DNA from: Sphingobacterium sp. PCS056
GTDB taxonomy: Bacteria; Bacteroidota; Bacteroidia; Sphingobacteriales; Sphingobacteriaceae
Direction of reading: 5' to 3'
Length of the DNA stretch: 64,000 nt
Assembly: GCF_023273895.1 (NCBI RefSeq)
Contig: NZ_CP096883.1
Coordinates: 4,960,001 to 5,024,000, forward strand
Shown: piece by piece, positions 25,591 to 34,603 of the stretch
Position numbering within the stretch: position 1 is the first letter of the stretch
How the letters are laid out: the number at the start of each line of letters is the position of its first letter
The notes under the pieces: generated by a model
What the model saw: only the letters and a program-made list of their open reading frames with translations
The model's database searches: none
Told to the model about the DNA's origin: nothing
Translations under genes and position numbers: made by a program

Positions 25591-27021
25591 TTAAAATGTA
25601 TAATTTACTTCCCAGCCTGGACGATAATTACGTTTTACGAACTGGTTTACTTCATCAAAATTAGTCACACGCATATTATTATTATCCCATAATAGGCGTA
25701 AATTTCTTCCTGGATACTTATTATCCACTTTCAAATCAGATCCACGAATGGCTAAATTAGCCATTAGCAAGGCTTCTGTTAATGGTCCAGCGATTTCAAA
25801 AGGTGAAGACATCTGCATATTACCGTAACCAGCAATACATCCTTCTACCCATTGCGCCCAGTGACCATCAGCACCACCTTTAACACGTGCATACTTTTGT
25901 TTTGGATTGGTATAAGAAGCAGATGTTGGCAGCAATCTTGGATTTGCGGCATAGGTATCAGCTAATATTTTACCTTTGGTACCGATAAATAAAATACCAT
26001 TACCGCCGTCTCCAAAAGCTTCGTTTGGTCCTAATTCTTCTGGTCTTGGTGGTTGAATTCCGCCATCCATCCAGTGCAGTTTAACATCACCTGTTGTCTT
26101 GTCGGTCTTTGGAAAAGTCATAACCGCATAACTGGACGGTGGACAACTTTCTGGGAAATATCCTCGTTTGAATTCATCAACATATACCGAGCCTACAGTT
26201 GCCTGTACATCTTTTACATATTGTAGACCATAGATACTAAATGGTGCTTCCATGTTATGGCAGCCCATATCACCTAATGCACCAGTTCCATAATCCCACC
26301 AACCTCTCCAGTTAAAAGGAATTAATTTTTCAACGTAATCTTTATTTGGCGCAGTACCTAACCAAAGGTTCCAGTCCAGTTCTTTTGGCACTTCTGCTTT
26401 TTGAGTTGGCCATTGGATTCCTTGTGGCCATACTGGACGATCAGTCCAGCAATAAATTTCTTTCAGATCGCCGATCATACCTGCATCAACCCATTCTCTC
26501 ATCTGTCTCACTCCATCACCTGATGCTCCTTGATTGCCCATTTGGGTTACAACTTTATATTTTTTGGCAGCATGTGTCAATGCACGGGCTTCCCACACAT
26601 CATGTGCTAATGGTTTTTGCACGTACACGTGCTTGCCCAACTGCATCGCAGCCAAAGCTACGATTGCATGCTGATGGTCTGGTGTTGACACTGAAACAGC
26701 ATCGATATGTTTATGCTCTTTATCGAGCATTTCACGATAATCTTTATAAAATTTTGCTTTTGGAAATTTCTTTACTGAGTCTGCGGCACGACGTGTATCT
26801 ACATCACATAAATAAGCAATATTTGCTTTTCCGCTAGCGGCAAATCGTGAAACGTCTGATCCACCCATACCACCAACCCCTACAGATGCAACATTCAACA
26901 TATCGCTTGGTGCTGTAAAACCAGTACCTCCTAAAACATGACGAGGTAAAATTGTTACTCCAGCTCCAAACAAGGCTGCTTTTTTTAGAAAGTCTCTTCT
27001 TGATGAATTATTTTTTTCCAT
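25591..27021 (-). CDS. Tat-exported Gfo/Idh/MocA family oxidoreductase (B)
   Basis: The 476-residue protein has a Tat signal (SRRDFLKKAALFGAGVTILP) and then a Rossmann domain (LNVASVGVGGMGGSDVSRFA, IAYLCDVDTR, DAVSVSTPDHQHAIVALAAM). The characteristic EKP-type motif reads HVYVQKPLAHDVWEARALTH, where Gln replaces the usual Glu of EKP. The C-terminal half is an alpha/beta oxidoreductase domain (WRGWWDYGTGALGDMGCHNM). Members bind NAD(P) tightly and oxidise or reduce sugar carbons; in the periplasm a bound cofactor would be needed. It lies 19 bases after the GMC gene. Function in 3-keto sugar turnover is inferred from context. Confidence 0.87.
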   Translation of the reverse strand: MEKNNSSRRDFLKKAALFGAGVTILPRHVLGGTGFTAPSDMLNVASVGVGGMGGSDVSRFAASGKANIAYLCDVDTRRAADSVKKFPKAKFYKDYREMLDKEHKHIDAVSVSTPDHQHAIVALAAMQLGKHVYVQKPLAHDVWEARALTHAAKKYKVVTQMGNQGASGDGVRQMREWVDAGMIGDLKEIYCWTDRPVWPQGIQWPTQKAEVPKELDWNLWLGTAPNKDYVEKLIPFNWRGWWDYGTGALGDMGCHNMEAPFSIYGLQYVKDVQATVGSVYVDEFKRGYFPESCPPSSYAVMTFPKTDKTTGDVKLHWMDGGIQPPRPEELGPNEAFGDGGNGILFIGTKGKILADTYAANPRLLPTSASYTNPKQKYARVKGGADGHWAQWVEGCIAGYGNMQMSSPFEIAGPLTEALLMANLAIRGSDLKVDNKYPGRNLRLLWDNNNMRVTNFDEVNQFVKRNYRPGWEVNYTF

Positions 27022-27040
27022 AATTTAGATTTATTGATGA

Positions 27041-28729
27041 TTATAGATTGCCTTTTTTCAGTTCACTTACAGCAAAATCAACCGCTCGGGCTGTTAATGC
27101 CATATACGTTAATGAAGGATTAACACAGCCTGCTGATGTCATCGCTGCACCATCTGTTACAAAAACATTTAACGCGTCCCAAACCTGATTGTTACCATTT
27201 AAAACAGATGTTTTAGGATCTCTACCCATACGAGCTGTTCCCATTTCGTGGATACCTTGACCAAAACCATATACATTATCGTAGGTATATGTGTCTTTAA
27301 CACCAATTTTCTCCAACATCTCTTTCATCTCGTTTTGCATGTCACCGCGCATCTTCAACTCATTATCCTTGATTTCAACATCCATTGATAATACAGGAAG
27401 ACCCCATTTATCTTTTTTAGTCTTGTCTAAGCTAATTTTGTTTTCATGGTATGGTAAAATCTCCCCGAAAGCAGTAAAACCTACGCTCCAATCACCAGCT
27501 TCGGTAATCGCATCTTTCCATGCGCCACCTACACTCATCTCTGCGACCTCTCCAGACCAGCGACCACGACCTGCAGCTCCTTGATAACCAAAACCACGTA
27601 CATAATCACGTTTCTTTTCGTCACCGGCAACGTTCACAAAACGTGGCACATATAATCCTGTTGGTCTTCTACCAAAAACATAACTGTCTAAATATCCTTC
27701 AACTGTACCACCGGCACCACAACGGAAATGGTGATCCATTACGTTATGACCCAACTCGCCACTGCTACTTCCAAGTCCGCCTTCCCAAACATCAGTAGCC
27801 GAATTCATCAAGACCCAAGTTGAGTTAAATGCAGATGCATTTACAAAGATTACTTTAGCGAAAAATTCATAGGTTTGATTTGTTTCTGCATCAATAATCT
27901 CCACTCCTTTAGCTTTCTTTGTATTCTTATCATATATGATCTTCGTGACAATAGAAAAAGGACGTAATGTCAAATTACCTGTCGCTACCGCAGCTGGTAA
28001 AGTTGCCGACTGTGTACTGAAATAAGCGCCAAAGTTACAACCTAACCAACATTGATTTTGATATTGACAGTTGATACGATTGTGATGAGGAACAGTAATA
28101 TTAGCTGTTCTTCCCATAATAAAATGGCGATTACCATTATATTCTTTCTTCAAACGAGCTGCTAAATCTTTTTCCACGATATTCATCGCCATTGCTGGCA
28201 TGAAATCACCGTCAGGTAAAACATCTAGACCATCACGATTACCGCTGATACCTGCAAATTTCTCTGCATAGCTATACCAAGGTGCAATGTCTTTATAACG
28301 AATAGGCCAATCGACTCCGTGACCGTCTTTTAAATTTGCTTCGAAATCCAAATCACCAAGACGATAAGATTGTCTTCCCCACATCAATGAACGACCACCT
28401 ACATGATATCCTCTATACCAATCAAAACGTTTTGTCTCGGTATAAGGACTTTCTTGCTCATTCACCCAATAGTCTAAGTTTTTTTCATTTAAAGGATAAT
28501 CTCTACTCAAAACAGGACGATCTTTGATCATTTGTTGTGTACGACCACCTGCGTGCGGAAAATCCCATGGATTTTTATTCGGCGACGGATAATCTTTCAC
28601 GTGCTCAATATTACGACCACGCTCCAACATCAAGGTCTTTAAACCTTTTTCTGTCAATTCTTTTGCTGCCCATCCACCACTGATTCCTGAACCAATGACA
28701 ATAGCATCATAAGTGTTATTTTCAGCCAT
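27041..28729 (-). CDS. GMC oxidoreductase, FAD sugar dehydrogenase-like with [3Fe-4S] motif
   Basis: The 562-residue protein opens with an FAD-binding Rossmann motif (DAIVIGSGISGGWAAKELTE). Residues 221, 227 and 231 are Cys in the spacing C-X5-C-X3-C (INCQYQNQCWLGCNF), the same spacing that binds a [3Fe-4S] cluster in bacterial FAD-glucose dehydrogenase. The catalytic pair is His494 (HEMGTARMG) and Asn537 (GCVNPSLTYMAL). It has no signal peptide and would be exported with the Tat-signal small subunit. The expected reaction is oxidation of a sugar hydroxyl, with electrons passed to a cytochrome or quinone; no cytochrome c gene is in this operon. Substrate unknown. Confidence 0.9.
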   Translation of the reverse strand: MAENNTYDAIVIGSGISGGWAAKELTEKGLKTLMLERGRNIEHVKDYPSPNKNPWDFPHAGGRTQQMIKDRPVLSRDYPLNEKNLDYWVNEQESPYTETKRFDWYRGYHVGGRSLMWGRQSYRLGDLDFEANLKDGHGVDWPIRYKDIAPWYSYAEKFAGISGNRDGLDVLPDGDFMPAMAMNIVEKDLAARLKKEYNGNRHFIMGRTANITVPHHNRINCQYQNQCWLGCNFGAYFSTQSATLPAAVATGNLTLRPFSIVTKIIYDKNTKKAKGVEIIDAETNQTYEFFAKVIFVNASAFNSTWVLMNSATDVWEGGLGSSSGELGHNVMDHHFRCGAGGTVEGYLDSYVFGRRPTGLYVPRFVNVAGDEKKRDYVRGFGYQGAAGRGRWSGEVAEMSVGGAWKDAITEAGDWSVGFTAFGEILPYHENKISLDKTKKDKWGLPVLSMDVEIKDNELKMRGDMQNEMKEMLEKIGVKDTYTYDNVYGFGQGIHEMGTARMGRDPKTSVLNGNNQVWDALNVFVTDGAAMTSAGCVNPSLTYMALTARAVDFAVSELKKGNL

Positions 28730-28766
28730 TTTATATTTATGTTTAGTTTAGTTTTTTAATTAACTT

Positions 28767-30017
28767 TTATTCGGATATAACTTTATTTTCTACTTTCTCG
28801 TCTTTAAAAGCAACCAAGAAAATAATAAAAACTACGAATGCAATTCCTGCTGGAATAATCCATGTTTGTTTCCAGAAATCAGCAACATTAGCTTCTTGAA
28901 GATACGCATATTTTTCACCAATAAATCCTGCTACCCAGAATCCAATCAGCTGACCTACTCCATAAGTTGCTAATGTGATCAAACCTTGAGCTGCGCTTTT
29001 ATATTTAATACCTGCCTTACTATCGGTATAAATTTGACCTGATACAAAGAAGAAATCATAACAAATACCATGTAAAGCAATACCTAATATCAACATGAAA
29101 GAAAGATCGCCGGCGTTGCCATATGCAAATAAGATATATCTTAGAGCCCAAGCAAGCATACCCACTAAAATTGTTTTCTTAAAACCAAATTTAGAAAAGA
29201 AAACAGGTAATGCTAATAAGAATAGGACTTCCGAAATTTGTCCAATAGTCATTTTGCCTGTCGGGTTTTCCATTCCAATTTGATCTAAAAACGGATTAGC
29301 ATTTTGATAGTAAAATGCTAGAGGAATACAGATCAATATGGAAGAAATAAAGAAAATCAAGAAGTTACGATCTTTCAATAATTTGATTGCATCTAAACCA
29401 ATAATGGATGCAAACGAAGGTTTTTGATCGGATTCAATTTTAACGGGAGGTGTTTTAGGTAAAGTGAATGAAAATAAACCTAATACTAATGATGCTACCG
29501 CTCCCATTAAAAAGGTATTTTTCAAAGCACCGGCAGAAGATGCTTCTGCTGCATCCCATTTAAATAGGTAACTGATCGATAAACCTGCCACGATCCAACC
29601 GATTGTACCCCAGATACGGATATTGGAAAATTGTTTTTCAGGATTGCTTAGTTGTCTGAAAGATACCGAATTTACCAATGATAGTGTTGGCATATACAAT
29701 ACCATGTAAGCCAATACATAAGGGTAAAATGATGATATTTCAGTAGCGTTATACATTTGATACATCAGAACAGCACCAACTACATGCAATACACCAAGTA
29801 TACGCTCTGCATTAAAGTATCGATCGGCAATCATACCGATAATAAAAGGGGCGATAATAGCTCCTAATGATTGGGTAGAAAAGACATTCGCAATTTCAAG
29901 CGGTTGTGCTTGTAAATTTTTACTTAGGTAGGTACCCAATGTAACAAACCATGCGCCCCAGATAAAGAATTCCAGGAACATCATGAACGACAATTTAAAT
30001 CTAATAGATGTAGACAT
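28767..30017 (-). CDS. MFS transporter, nucleoside permease-like
   Basis: The 416-residue protein has about 12 membrane helices. The N-terminal pattern (LSFMMFLEFFIWGAWFVTLG, LGAIIAPFIIGMIADRYFNA) matches the NupG-type nucleoside:H+ symporter branch that is common in Bacteroidota sugar operons. Given its neighbours, it may import the keto-sugar or glycoside product made in the periplasm rather than nucleosides; this is inference. It lies 37 bases before the GMC gene and 89 bases after the isomerase gene. Confidence 0.82.
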   Translation of the reverse strand: MSTSIRFKLSFMMFLEFFIWGAWFVTLGTYLSKNLQAQPLEIANVFSTQSLGAIIAPFIIGMIADRYFNAERILGVLHVVGAVLMYQMYNATEISSFYPYVLAYMVLYMPTLSLVNSVSFRQLSNPEKQFSNIRIWGTIGWIVAGLSISYLFKWDAAEASSAGALKNTFLMGAVASLVLGLFSFTLPKTPPVKIESDQKPSFASIIGLDAIKLLKDRNFLIFFISSILICIPLAFYYQNANPFLDQIGMENPTGKMTIGQISEVLFLLALPVFFSKFGFKKTILVGMLAWALRYILFAYGNAGDLSFMLILGIALHGICYDFFFVSGQIYTDSKAGIKYKSAAQGLITLATYGVGQLIGFWVAGFIGEKYAYLQEANVADFWKQTWIIPAGIAFVVFIIFLVAFKDEKVENKVISE

Positions 30018-30106
30018 TATATGTTTAGTTTATTTTAAAATAAGAGATTTTTATCAATAATTGGTTTTAATATGACAATCTAGCATAAAAAAAACAATTG
30101 TACAAA

Positions 30107-31027
30107 TTACACTAAGAAATTATCTACTTCTCTGTATGCGTTAACCAAAGCTTCTTCTCCCACTTTGCCTCCTTTGGACATGCCGTGTTCCATGCCCACT
30201 ACACCTTTAAAGCCCTTCTCATGAAGCCATTTAAAGACGTTTTTGTAGTTGATCTCACCTGTTGTAGGCTCTTTTCTACCAGGGTTATCTCCTACTTGGA
30301 TATATGCGATCTCACTCCAACATTCATTCATTTTATGTATCAAGTTTCCTTCATTTTTTTGCATATGATAGGCATCATATAATAATTTACATGAAGGGCT
30401 TCCTACTCCTTTACAAATCTCGTACGTTTGATCCGAATATCTTAGGAATAGATCGGGAGTATCACTTAATGGCTCCAATACCATGGTAATACCATGAGGT
30501 TCGAATATCTCTGCTCCTCTTTTTAATGCTTCAATGACATTACCCGTCTGAACACCGATTGATAAATTGCGTTCATAGTCGCCAGGTACGACCGTTACCC
30601 ATTTTGCATTTACACGTTTTGCAACTTCTACAGACTCTTTACAGCCTTTCAGAAAGATATCGATGTAATCTTGTTTTCCTGCTGCTAATGTATTGGCACC
30701 GTTCCCGCCTTTTGGAACAACAAACACACCCATACGCATACCCAAAGCCGCCAAGGTTTCACCTATTTTCTTTTGTTCGTCAATACTACGCCCCGTCATA
30801 CCATTATCTTCGATACTTCGAAATCCCAACTCGTGCATATATTTGATCTCATCAACAAAACTTTTGCCTGCAGTAGCACTGAACATTCCTTGGTGGGGTG
30901 CATAATCCAAATTAAATGTGGCTCCAGCTTTATTTTTTTTCTGTTGCTGCTCTCCTGCTAAGGTGGTCAAGCTCACTGCTGAACCAGCTACCAGTAAGGT
31001 ATTTTTTAAAAAATCAGATCTTTTCAT
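30107..31027 (-). CDS. Sugar phosphate isomerase/epimerase (TIM barrel), hydroxypyruvate-isomerase-like
   Basis: The 306-residue protein has an N-terminal Tat-like leader (MKRSDFLKNTLLVAGSAVSL; KR in place of RR) and an AP-endonuclease-2-type TIM barrel. Catalytic/metal residues are seen in GITMVLEPLSDTPDLF (Glu), CKLLYDAYHMQKNEGN (Asp/His) and FKGVVGMEHGMS (Glu). Length fits hydroxypyruvate isomerase-like family members. In the operon it may isomerise or epimerise a keto-sugar. Export is likely but not certain because the twin-Arg is not perfect. It follows ApbE by 7 bases. Confidence 0.85.
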   Translation of the reverse strand: MKRSDFLKNTLLVAGSAVSLTTLAGEQQQKKNKAGATFNLDYAPHQGMFSATAGKSFVDEIKYMHELGFRSIEDNGMTGRSIDEQKKIGETLAALGMRMGVFVVPKGGNGANTLAAGKQDYIDIFLKGCKESVEVAKRVNAKWVTVVPGDYERNLSIGVQTGNVIEALKRGAEIFEPHGITMVLEPLSDTPDLFLRYSDQTYEICKGVGSPSCKLLYDAYHMQKNEGNLIHKMNECWSEIAYIQVGDNPGRKEPTTGEINYKNVFKWLHEKGFKGVVGMEHGMSKGGKVGEEALVNAYREVDNFLV

Positions 31028-31034
31028 AATTTCA

Positions 31035-32075
31035 TTATGTTGCTTTTTGTAGAAAAAAATCAGAAAACCCTTTTGAGTATTTTTCTTCTATTTCTCCCCT
31101 TTCATTGTTAAATATAATATAAACTTCTAAATTCTTCCTCTTCTTTACAAAATCTAATATCTCGTCAGGTGTCAGTGCCATAAAATAATTATCTAAAGCA
31201 TCGGCTTCCATAGCAGTTTTTGCATATACCGTCACACTCACTATGGGACTTGAAAACATATATCCAGTTAATGGGTTGACATGGTGGCTGATTTTCTGTT
31301 TGCCATTCATCATATATTTCTCAAAATTGCCGGCCGTGGTTAGCGCCCCAGATTTAATACATACTACCTCTGTTTGCAAATGATGATTTGAAGTTGGTCT
31401 TTCGATGCCAATTTTAAAAAAATCACCTTGCAAATTTTTGCCTTTGACACGCATTTCACCTCCCAATTCAACAATATAATTTTTGACACCTTTATTTTCA
31501 AGAAATTCAGCCAATACATCGACCGAATATCCTTGAGCGATACCATTTACATCAATACTAATGTTGGGTCTTGATTTTTTGAGATAGGGTGCTTCCCAGA
31601 TCAATTTGTTCATCCCAACCGACGATAAAGTGGAAGTAATTTTATTGGAATCGGGAAAATGCTTGATTTGTGTAGTACCGAATCCCCATAACTGAACAAG
31701 AGGTGCTACAGTGATATCAAAAATACCTTTCGTGATCTGATGGTAGTAAAATGATGCTTCAACTACTTTTTGAAAGTGTCGATCCAGTTTGACAATATTT
31801 GTTTCCTGTTTATTAAACTGACTGATTGTCGACAATGGATTATAGATTGACATGGATAAATCGATCACTTTTAATATACTATCGACATCATTTTTTGAAA
31901 CTTGTTCATATTGATCGAAATATGTTATGTGGTAAGAGGTGCCCTGTGCAGGCCCTGACAAGACAATTTTTTGGAGAGGTTGTACAAAATAAGAAGTTTG
32001 TTCAATTTGTGTAGCAGCGATGCCGCACAAACTGAACAAACTTATTGAGAGCAGTATCCATGATTTAAAATACAT
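31035..32075 (-). CDS. apbE: FAD:protein FMN transferase (ApbE family)
   Basis: The 346-residue protein has a signal peptide (MYFKSWILLSISLFSLCGIA) and an ApbE fold: GTSYHITYFD near the start, DSILKVIDLSMSIYNPLSTI, PNISIDVNGIAQGYSVDVLA in the middle, the Thr-bearing metal-site segment IKSGALTTAGNFEKY and HHVNPLTGY. The enzyme attaches FMN covalently to a Thr or Ser of periplasmic electron-transfer proteins. No obvious target protein with a flavinylation motif is encoded in this window, so its role in the operon is open. It sits 15 bases after Gfo/Idh A and 7 bases before the isomerase gene. Confidence 0.9.
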   Translation of the reverse strand: MYFKSWILLSISLFSLCGIAATQIEQTSYFVQPLQKIVLSGPAQGTSYHITYFDQYEQVSKNDVDSILKVIDLSMSIYNPLSTISQFNKQETNIVKLDRHFQKVVEASFYYHQITKGIFDITVAPLVQLWGFGTTQIKHFPDSNKITSTLSSVGMNKLIWEAPYLKKSRPNISIDVNGIAQGYSVDVLAEFLENKGVKNYIVELGGEMRVKGKNLQGDFFKIGIERPTSNHHLQTEVVCIKSGALTTAGNFEKYMMNGKQKISHHVNPLTGYMFSSPIVSVTVYAKTAMEADALDNYFMALTPDEILDFVKKRKNLEVYIIFNNERGEIEEKYSKGFSDFFLQKAT

Positions 32076-32090
32076 GAATGCATCCCCTTA

Positions 32091-33404
32091 TTAAATGTAT
32101 AAATTTGTATTCTGACCAGGTATTGCTACCGGATATGAACCATCTTCTTTTGGTAATACTTTTGGTAAAGCATCCCATGCGTAATTTGCTGGCATAATAT
32201 CAATGTCCGATTTCAATGCCGCATCCCACTTGATGACTTTTCCTGTATAGCACGCAATACGACCAATAATACCTGTTAAAGTACTGTAAGCTCCATATTC
32301 GGCATTATCAAATTTGTATTCTCCTTTTGAAATTGCCTCGAACAATTCTTTATGTTCTTGTTGATAAGGATTTGGATTACCTTTAGGATCATGACGATAG
32401 ATTTCATTTCCTTTGGCATCCCAAAGTACAGCTTGGCCATTTGCAGATAGGTATGCTCGACCTTTTGTTGCCTGGAACTGCTCATCAACTCTGTTAGTGA
32501 CACCTTCAAAGTGAGCACACTGACTGTACACAACCGAATTATCGGGATACGTTAGCTCCAATGCAAAATTATCATAGATCTCTCCATACTCTTTACCTGT
32601 TCTATGTGCACGGCTACCTGTACCTTGAATACGTACGGGATATGCACCTTTTACCCAATTGGCAATATCTATATTATGTACGTGTTGCTCTACGATATGA
32701 TCTCCACACAACCAGTTAAAATAATACCAGTTACGCATTTGGTAATCCATTTCTGTTTGTCCTGGTTTACGTGGTCTTACCCACACGCCACCGCTATTCC
32801 AGTACACTTGTCCTGCAACAACATCACCGATAGCACCATCATGTATTCTTTTGATCGCTTCTCGATAATTTGTTTGATATCTACGTTGAAGACCTACAAC
32901 GACATTTAATTTTTTCTTTTTAGCAATTTCAGCTGCTGCTAAAACTTTACGGATGCCTGGGATATCAACAGCTACTGGCTTTTCCATGAATACATGTTTG
33001 CCCTGGCGAACTGCTTCTTCGAAATGCATCGGACGAAACCCAGGAGGAGTTGCTAAAATAACAACATCCGCTAACTTAATGGCTTCTTTGTAGGCATCAA
33101 ATCCAACAAATTTATGTTGATCAGATACATCGATTTTATCTTGCCATTTATCTTTTAAAGTTTTATAAGTGCTATCCAAATTATCTTTGAAAGCATCAGC
33201 TAATGCTACAACTTTAATATTGAAACCAGAGCTTAAAGCATCAAAAGTTGCACCTGTACCGCGACCTCCACAACCGATTAATGCAACTTTAATCACATCA
33301 CTTCCTGCTGCAAATGCTCCTACGATAGGCATGGAACTTAAAACTGTCCCACCTGCAATAGCTGCTGTCGTTTTTAAAAAATCACGACGTTCAAATTTTT
33401 CCAT
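32091..33404 (-). CDS. Tat-exported Gfo/Idh/MocA family oxidoreductase (A)
   Basis: The 437-residue protein has a Tat signal (ERRDFLKTTAAIAGGTVLSS), a nucleotide-binding GxGxxG-like motif (IKVALIGCGGRGTGATFDAL) and the family EKP motif (HVFMEKPVAVDIPGIRKVLA). The catalytic-site segment reads GDHIVEQHVHNIDIANWVKG. Unlike paralogue B it keeps Glu-Lys-Pro. Two such enzymes in one operon usually act on successive steps, for instance interconversion of a keto-sugar and its glycoside. It lies 31 bases after the SUMF1 gene and 15 before apbE. Confidence 0.88.
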   Translation of the reverse strand: MEKFERRDFLKTTAAIAGGTVLSSMPIVGAFAAGSDVIKVALIGCGGRGTGATFDALSSGFNIKVVALADAFKDNLDSTYKTLKDKWQDKIDVSDQHKFVGFDAYKEAIKLADVVILATPPGFRPMHFEEAVRQGKHVFMEKPVAVDIPGIRKVLAAAEIAKKKKLNVVVGLQRRYQTNYREAIKRIHDGAIGDVVAGQVYWNSGGVWVRPRKPGQTEMDYQMRNWYYFNWLCGDHIVEQHVHNIDIANWVKGAYPVRIQGTGSRAHRTGKEYGEIYDNFALELTYPDNSVVYSQCAHFEGVTNRVDEQFQATKGRAYLSANGQAVLWDAKGNEIYRHDPKGNPNPYQQEHKELFEAISKGEYKFDNAEYGAYSTLTGIIGRIACYTGKVIKWDAALKSDIDIMPANYAWDALPKVLPKEDGSYPVAIPGQNTNLYI

Positions 33405-33435
33405 ATTTTAGGTATTTAGGGTTATAATTGATATT

Positions 33436-34398
33436 TTAATAATCTTTAATTGGAGCTTTATCATAATAAGCCATGATCTCCTCATGTGAAGGTGGAGTAA
33501 CTGGTCTTACCAACCTCATCCCCACAAATGGTGCCTCAGGAAACCACCAATTACTCTTAGGAATCTGTGGATCTAATTGCTTCCAAAAAGGATCTGATGC
33601 CAACCGAGCGGCACTTCTCAAATCCATAGGTTCGCTATCAAAAGAACCACCTCTTACACTATTTGGATATAATTTTGTAGGTACTGCAACTGGGTTGTCT
33701 GCTACTTTACCTTCAAATTGTTTATAATAATCTTCAATATATTGATCAAAAGTCCACTCAGAAACATTGCCATGCATATCGAATAAACCCCATGCATTTG
33801 GTTTCTTAGTGCCGACAAGATGTGTAGATCCATCACTATTTCCTTTATGCCAAGCATATTGATCTAATTGAGATGCATCATCGCCAAAACTAAATGCTTT
33901 GTCACTTCCTGCACGACACGCATATTCCCACTCTGCTTCAGTTGGAAGTCTATAAAAAACTCCTGTACGAACATACAACCATTTACAAAATTGAATGGCA
34001 TTATAATGTGTCATGGCTAAGGCAGGATGCCCTTCTTTACCCATACCAAAAGTCATGTCCAAATAAGGCTTTGTAGGACGTGTAACTGCATCAACTTCTG
34101 GTGCTATCTTGCCGTCTAAACTTTGAGTTAGTTCGTAATCCTTATACAAGAAGGGTTCAAATAAATTCCAAGTTACTTCATACTTACCAATCCAGAAAGG
34201 TGCTATTTTCACTTCATGAATAGGTTTTTCATCTGCTTTTACATTTCCGCCTTGTTTATATACTCCAGCAGGAATTGCAACCATATCAAATTTCAATTTT
34301 GTACCCTTTATTTCTTGTACATAACTTTCCACCTTTTGCTGTGCAAACGACGTACTAGAAATTCCTAACAAGATAAGAGCAAGTAAACTTTTATGCAT
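33436..34398 (-). CDS. SUMF1/FGE-sulfatase-modifying-factor domain protein (secreted)
   Basis: The 320-residue protein has a signal peptide (MHKSLLALILLGISSTSFAQ) and an FGE-sulfatase domain: FDMVAIPAGVYKQGG, HEVKIAPFWIGKYEVTWNLF, YRLPTEAEWEYACRAGSDKA, WGLFDMHGNVSEWTFDQY, SVRGGSFDSEPMDLRSAARL and the C-terminal FVGMRLVRP. Stand-alone secreted members in Bacteroidota are common; few have proven formylglycine-generating activity, and no sulfatase gene is nearby. It starts the eight-gene operon. A ligand-binding or C-type-lectin-like role is equally possible because the folds are related. Confidence 0.87.
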   Translation of the reverse strand: MHKSLLALILLGISSTSFAQQKVESYVQEIKGTKLKFDMVAIPAGVYKQGGNVKADEKPIHEVKIAPFWIGKYEVTWNLFEPFLYKDYELTQSLDGKIAPEVDAVTRPTKPYLDMTFGMGKEGHPALAMTHYNAIQFCKWLYVRTGVFYRLPTEAEWEYACRAGSDKAFSFGDDASQLDQYAWHKGNSDGSTHLVGTKKPNAWGLFDMHGNVSEWTFDQYIEDYYKQFEGKVADNPVAVPTKLYPNSVRGGSFDSEPMDLRSAARLASDPFWKQLDPQIPKSNWWFPEAPFVGMRLVRPVTPPSHEEIMAYYDKAPIKDY

Positions 34399-34550
34399 TT
34401 TATTTTTTTCTATAAATAATTGGTCATCACCCTCCCACTAATCCAGACGTATTATTTGTCTAAGATATTAATTTGATTGTGTATTATAAACAATAAGCCT
34501 CATAACTTTTTTATTACAAAAGTTAAAAATGATAAGTGCTTAAAAAAAAT

Positions 34551-34581
34551 AAGGCTTGTAAAACAAAGTTTCACAAGCCTT
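34551..34581 (-). terminator. Terminator after the lipoprotein pair
   Basis: AAGGCTTGT and ACAAGCCTT (34551-34559, 34573-34581) form a 9-bp stem. On the minus strand it is followed by a run of eight T, so it stops transcription from the 34604-35947 genes. Confidence 0.8.
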
Positions 34582-34603
34582 AATGTAGTACAGACGTATT
34601 TTA

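Noticed and set aside
26346..26837. 163-codon plus-strand ORF opposite Gfo/Idh B
   Set aside because: Shadow frame; the opposite strand carries Rossmann and EKP-type motifs.
33436..34398. Sulfatase-activating function for the SUMF1 protein
   Set aside because: No sulfatase gene lies in the operon and catalytic Cys residues cannot be placed with confidence by eye, so only the domain name is given.
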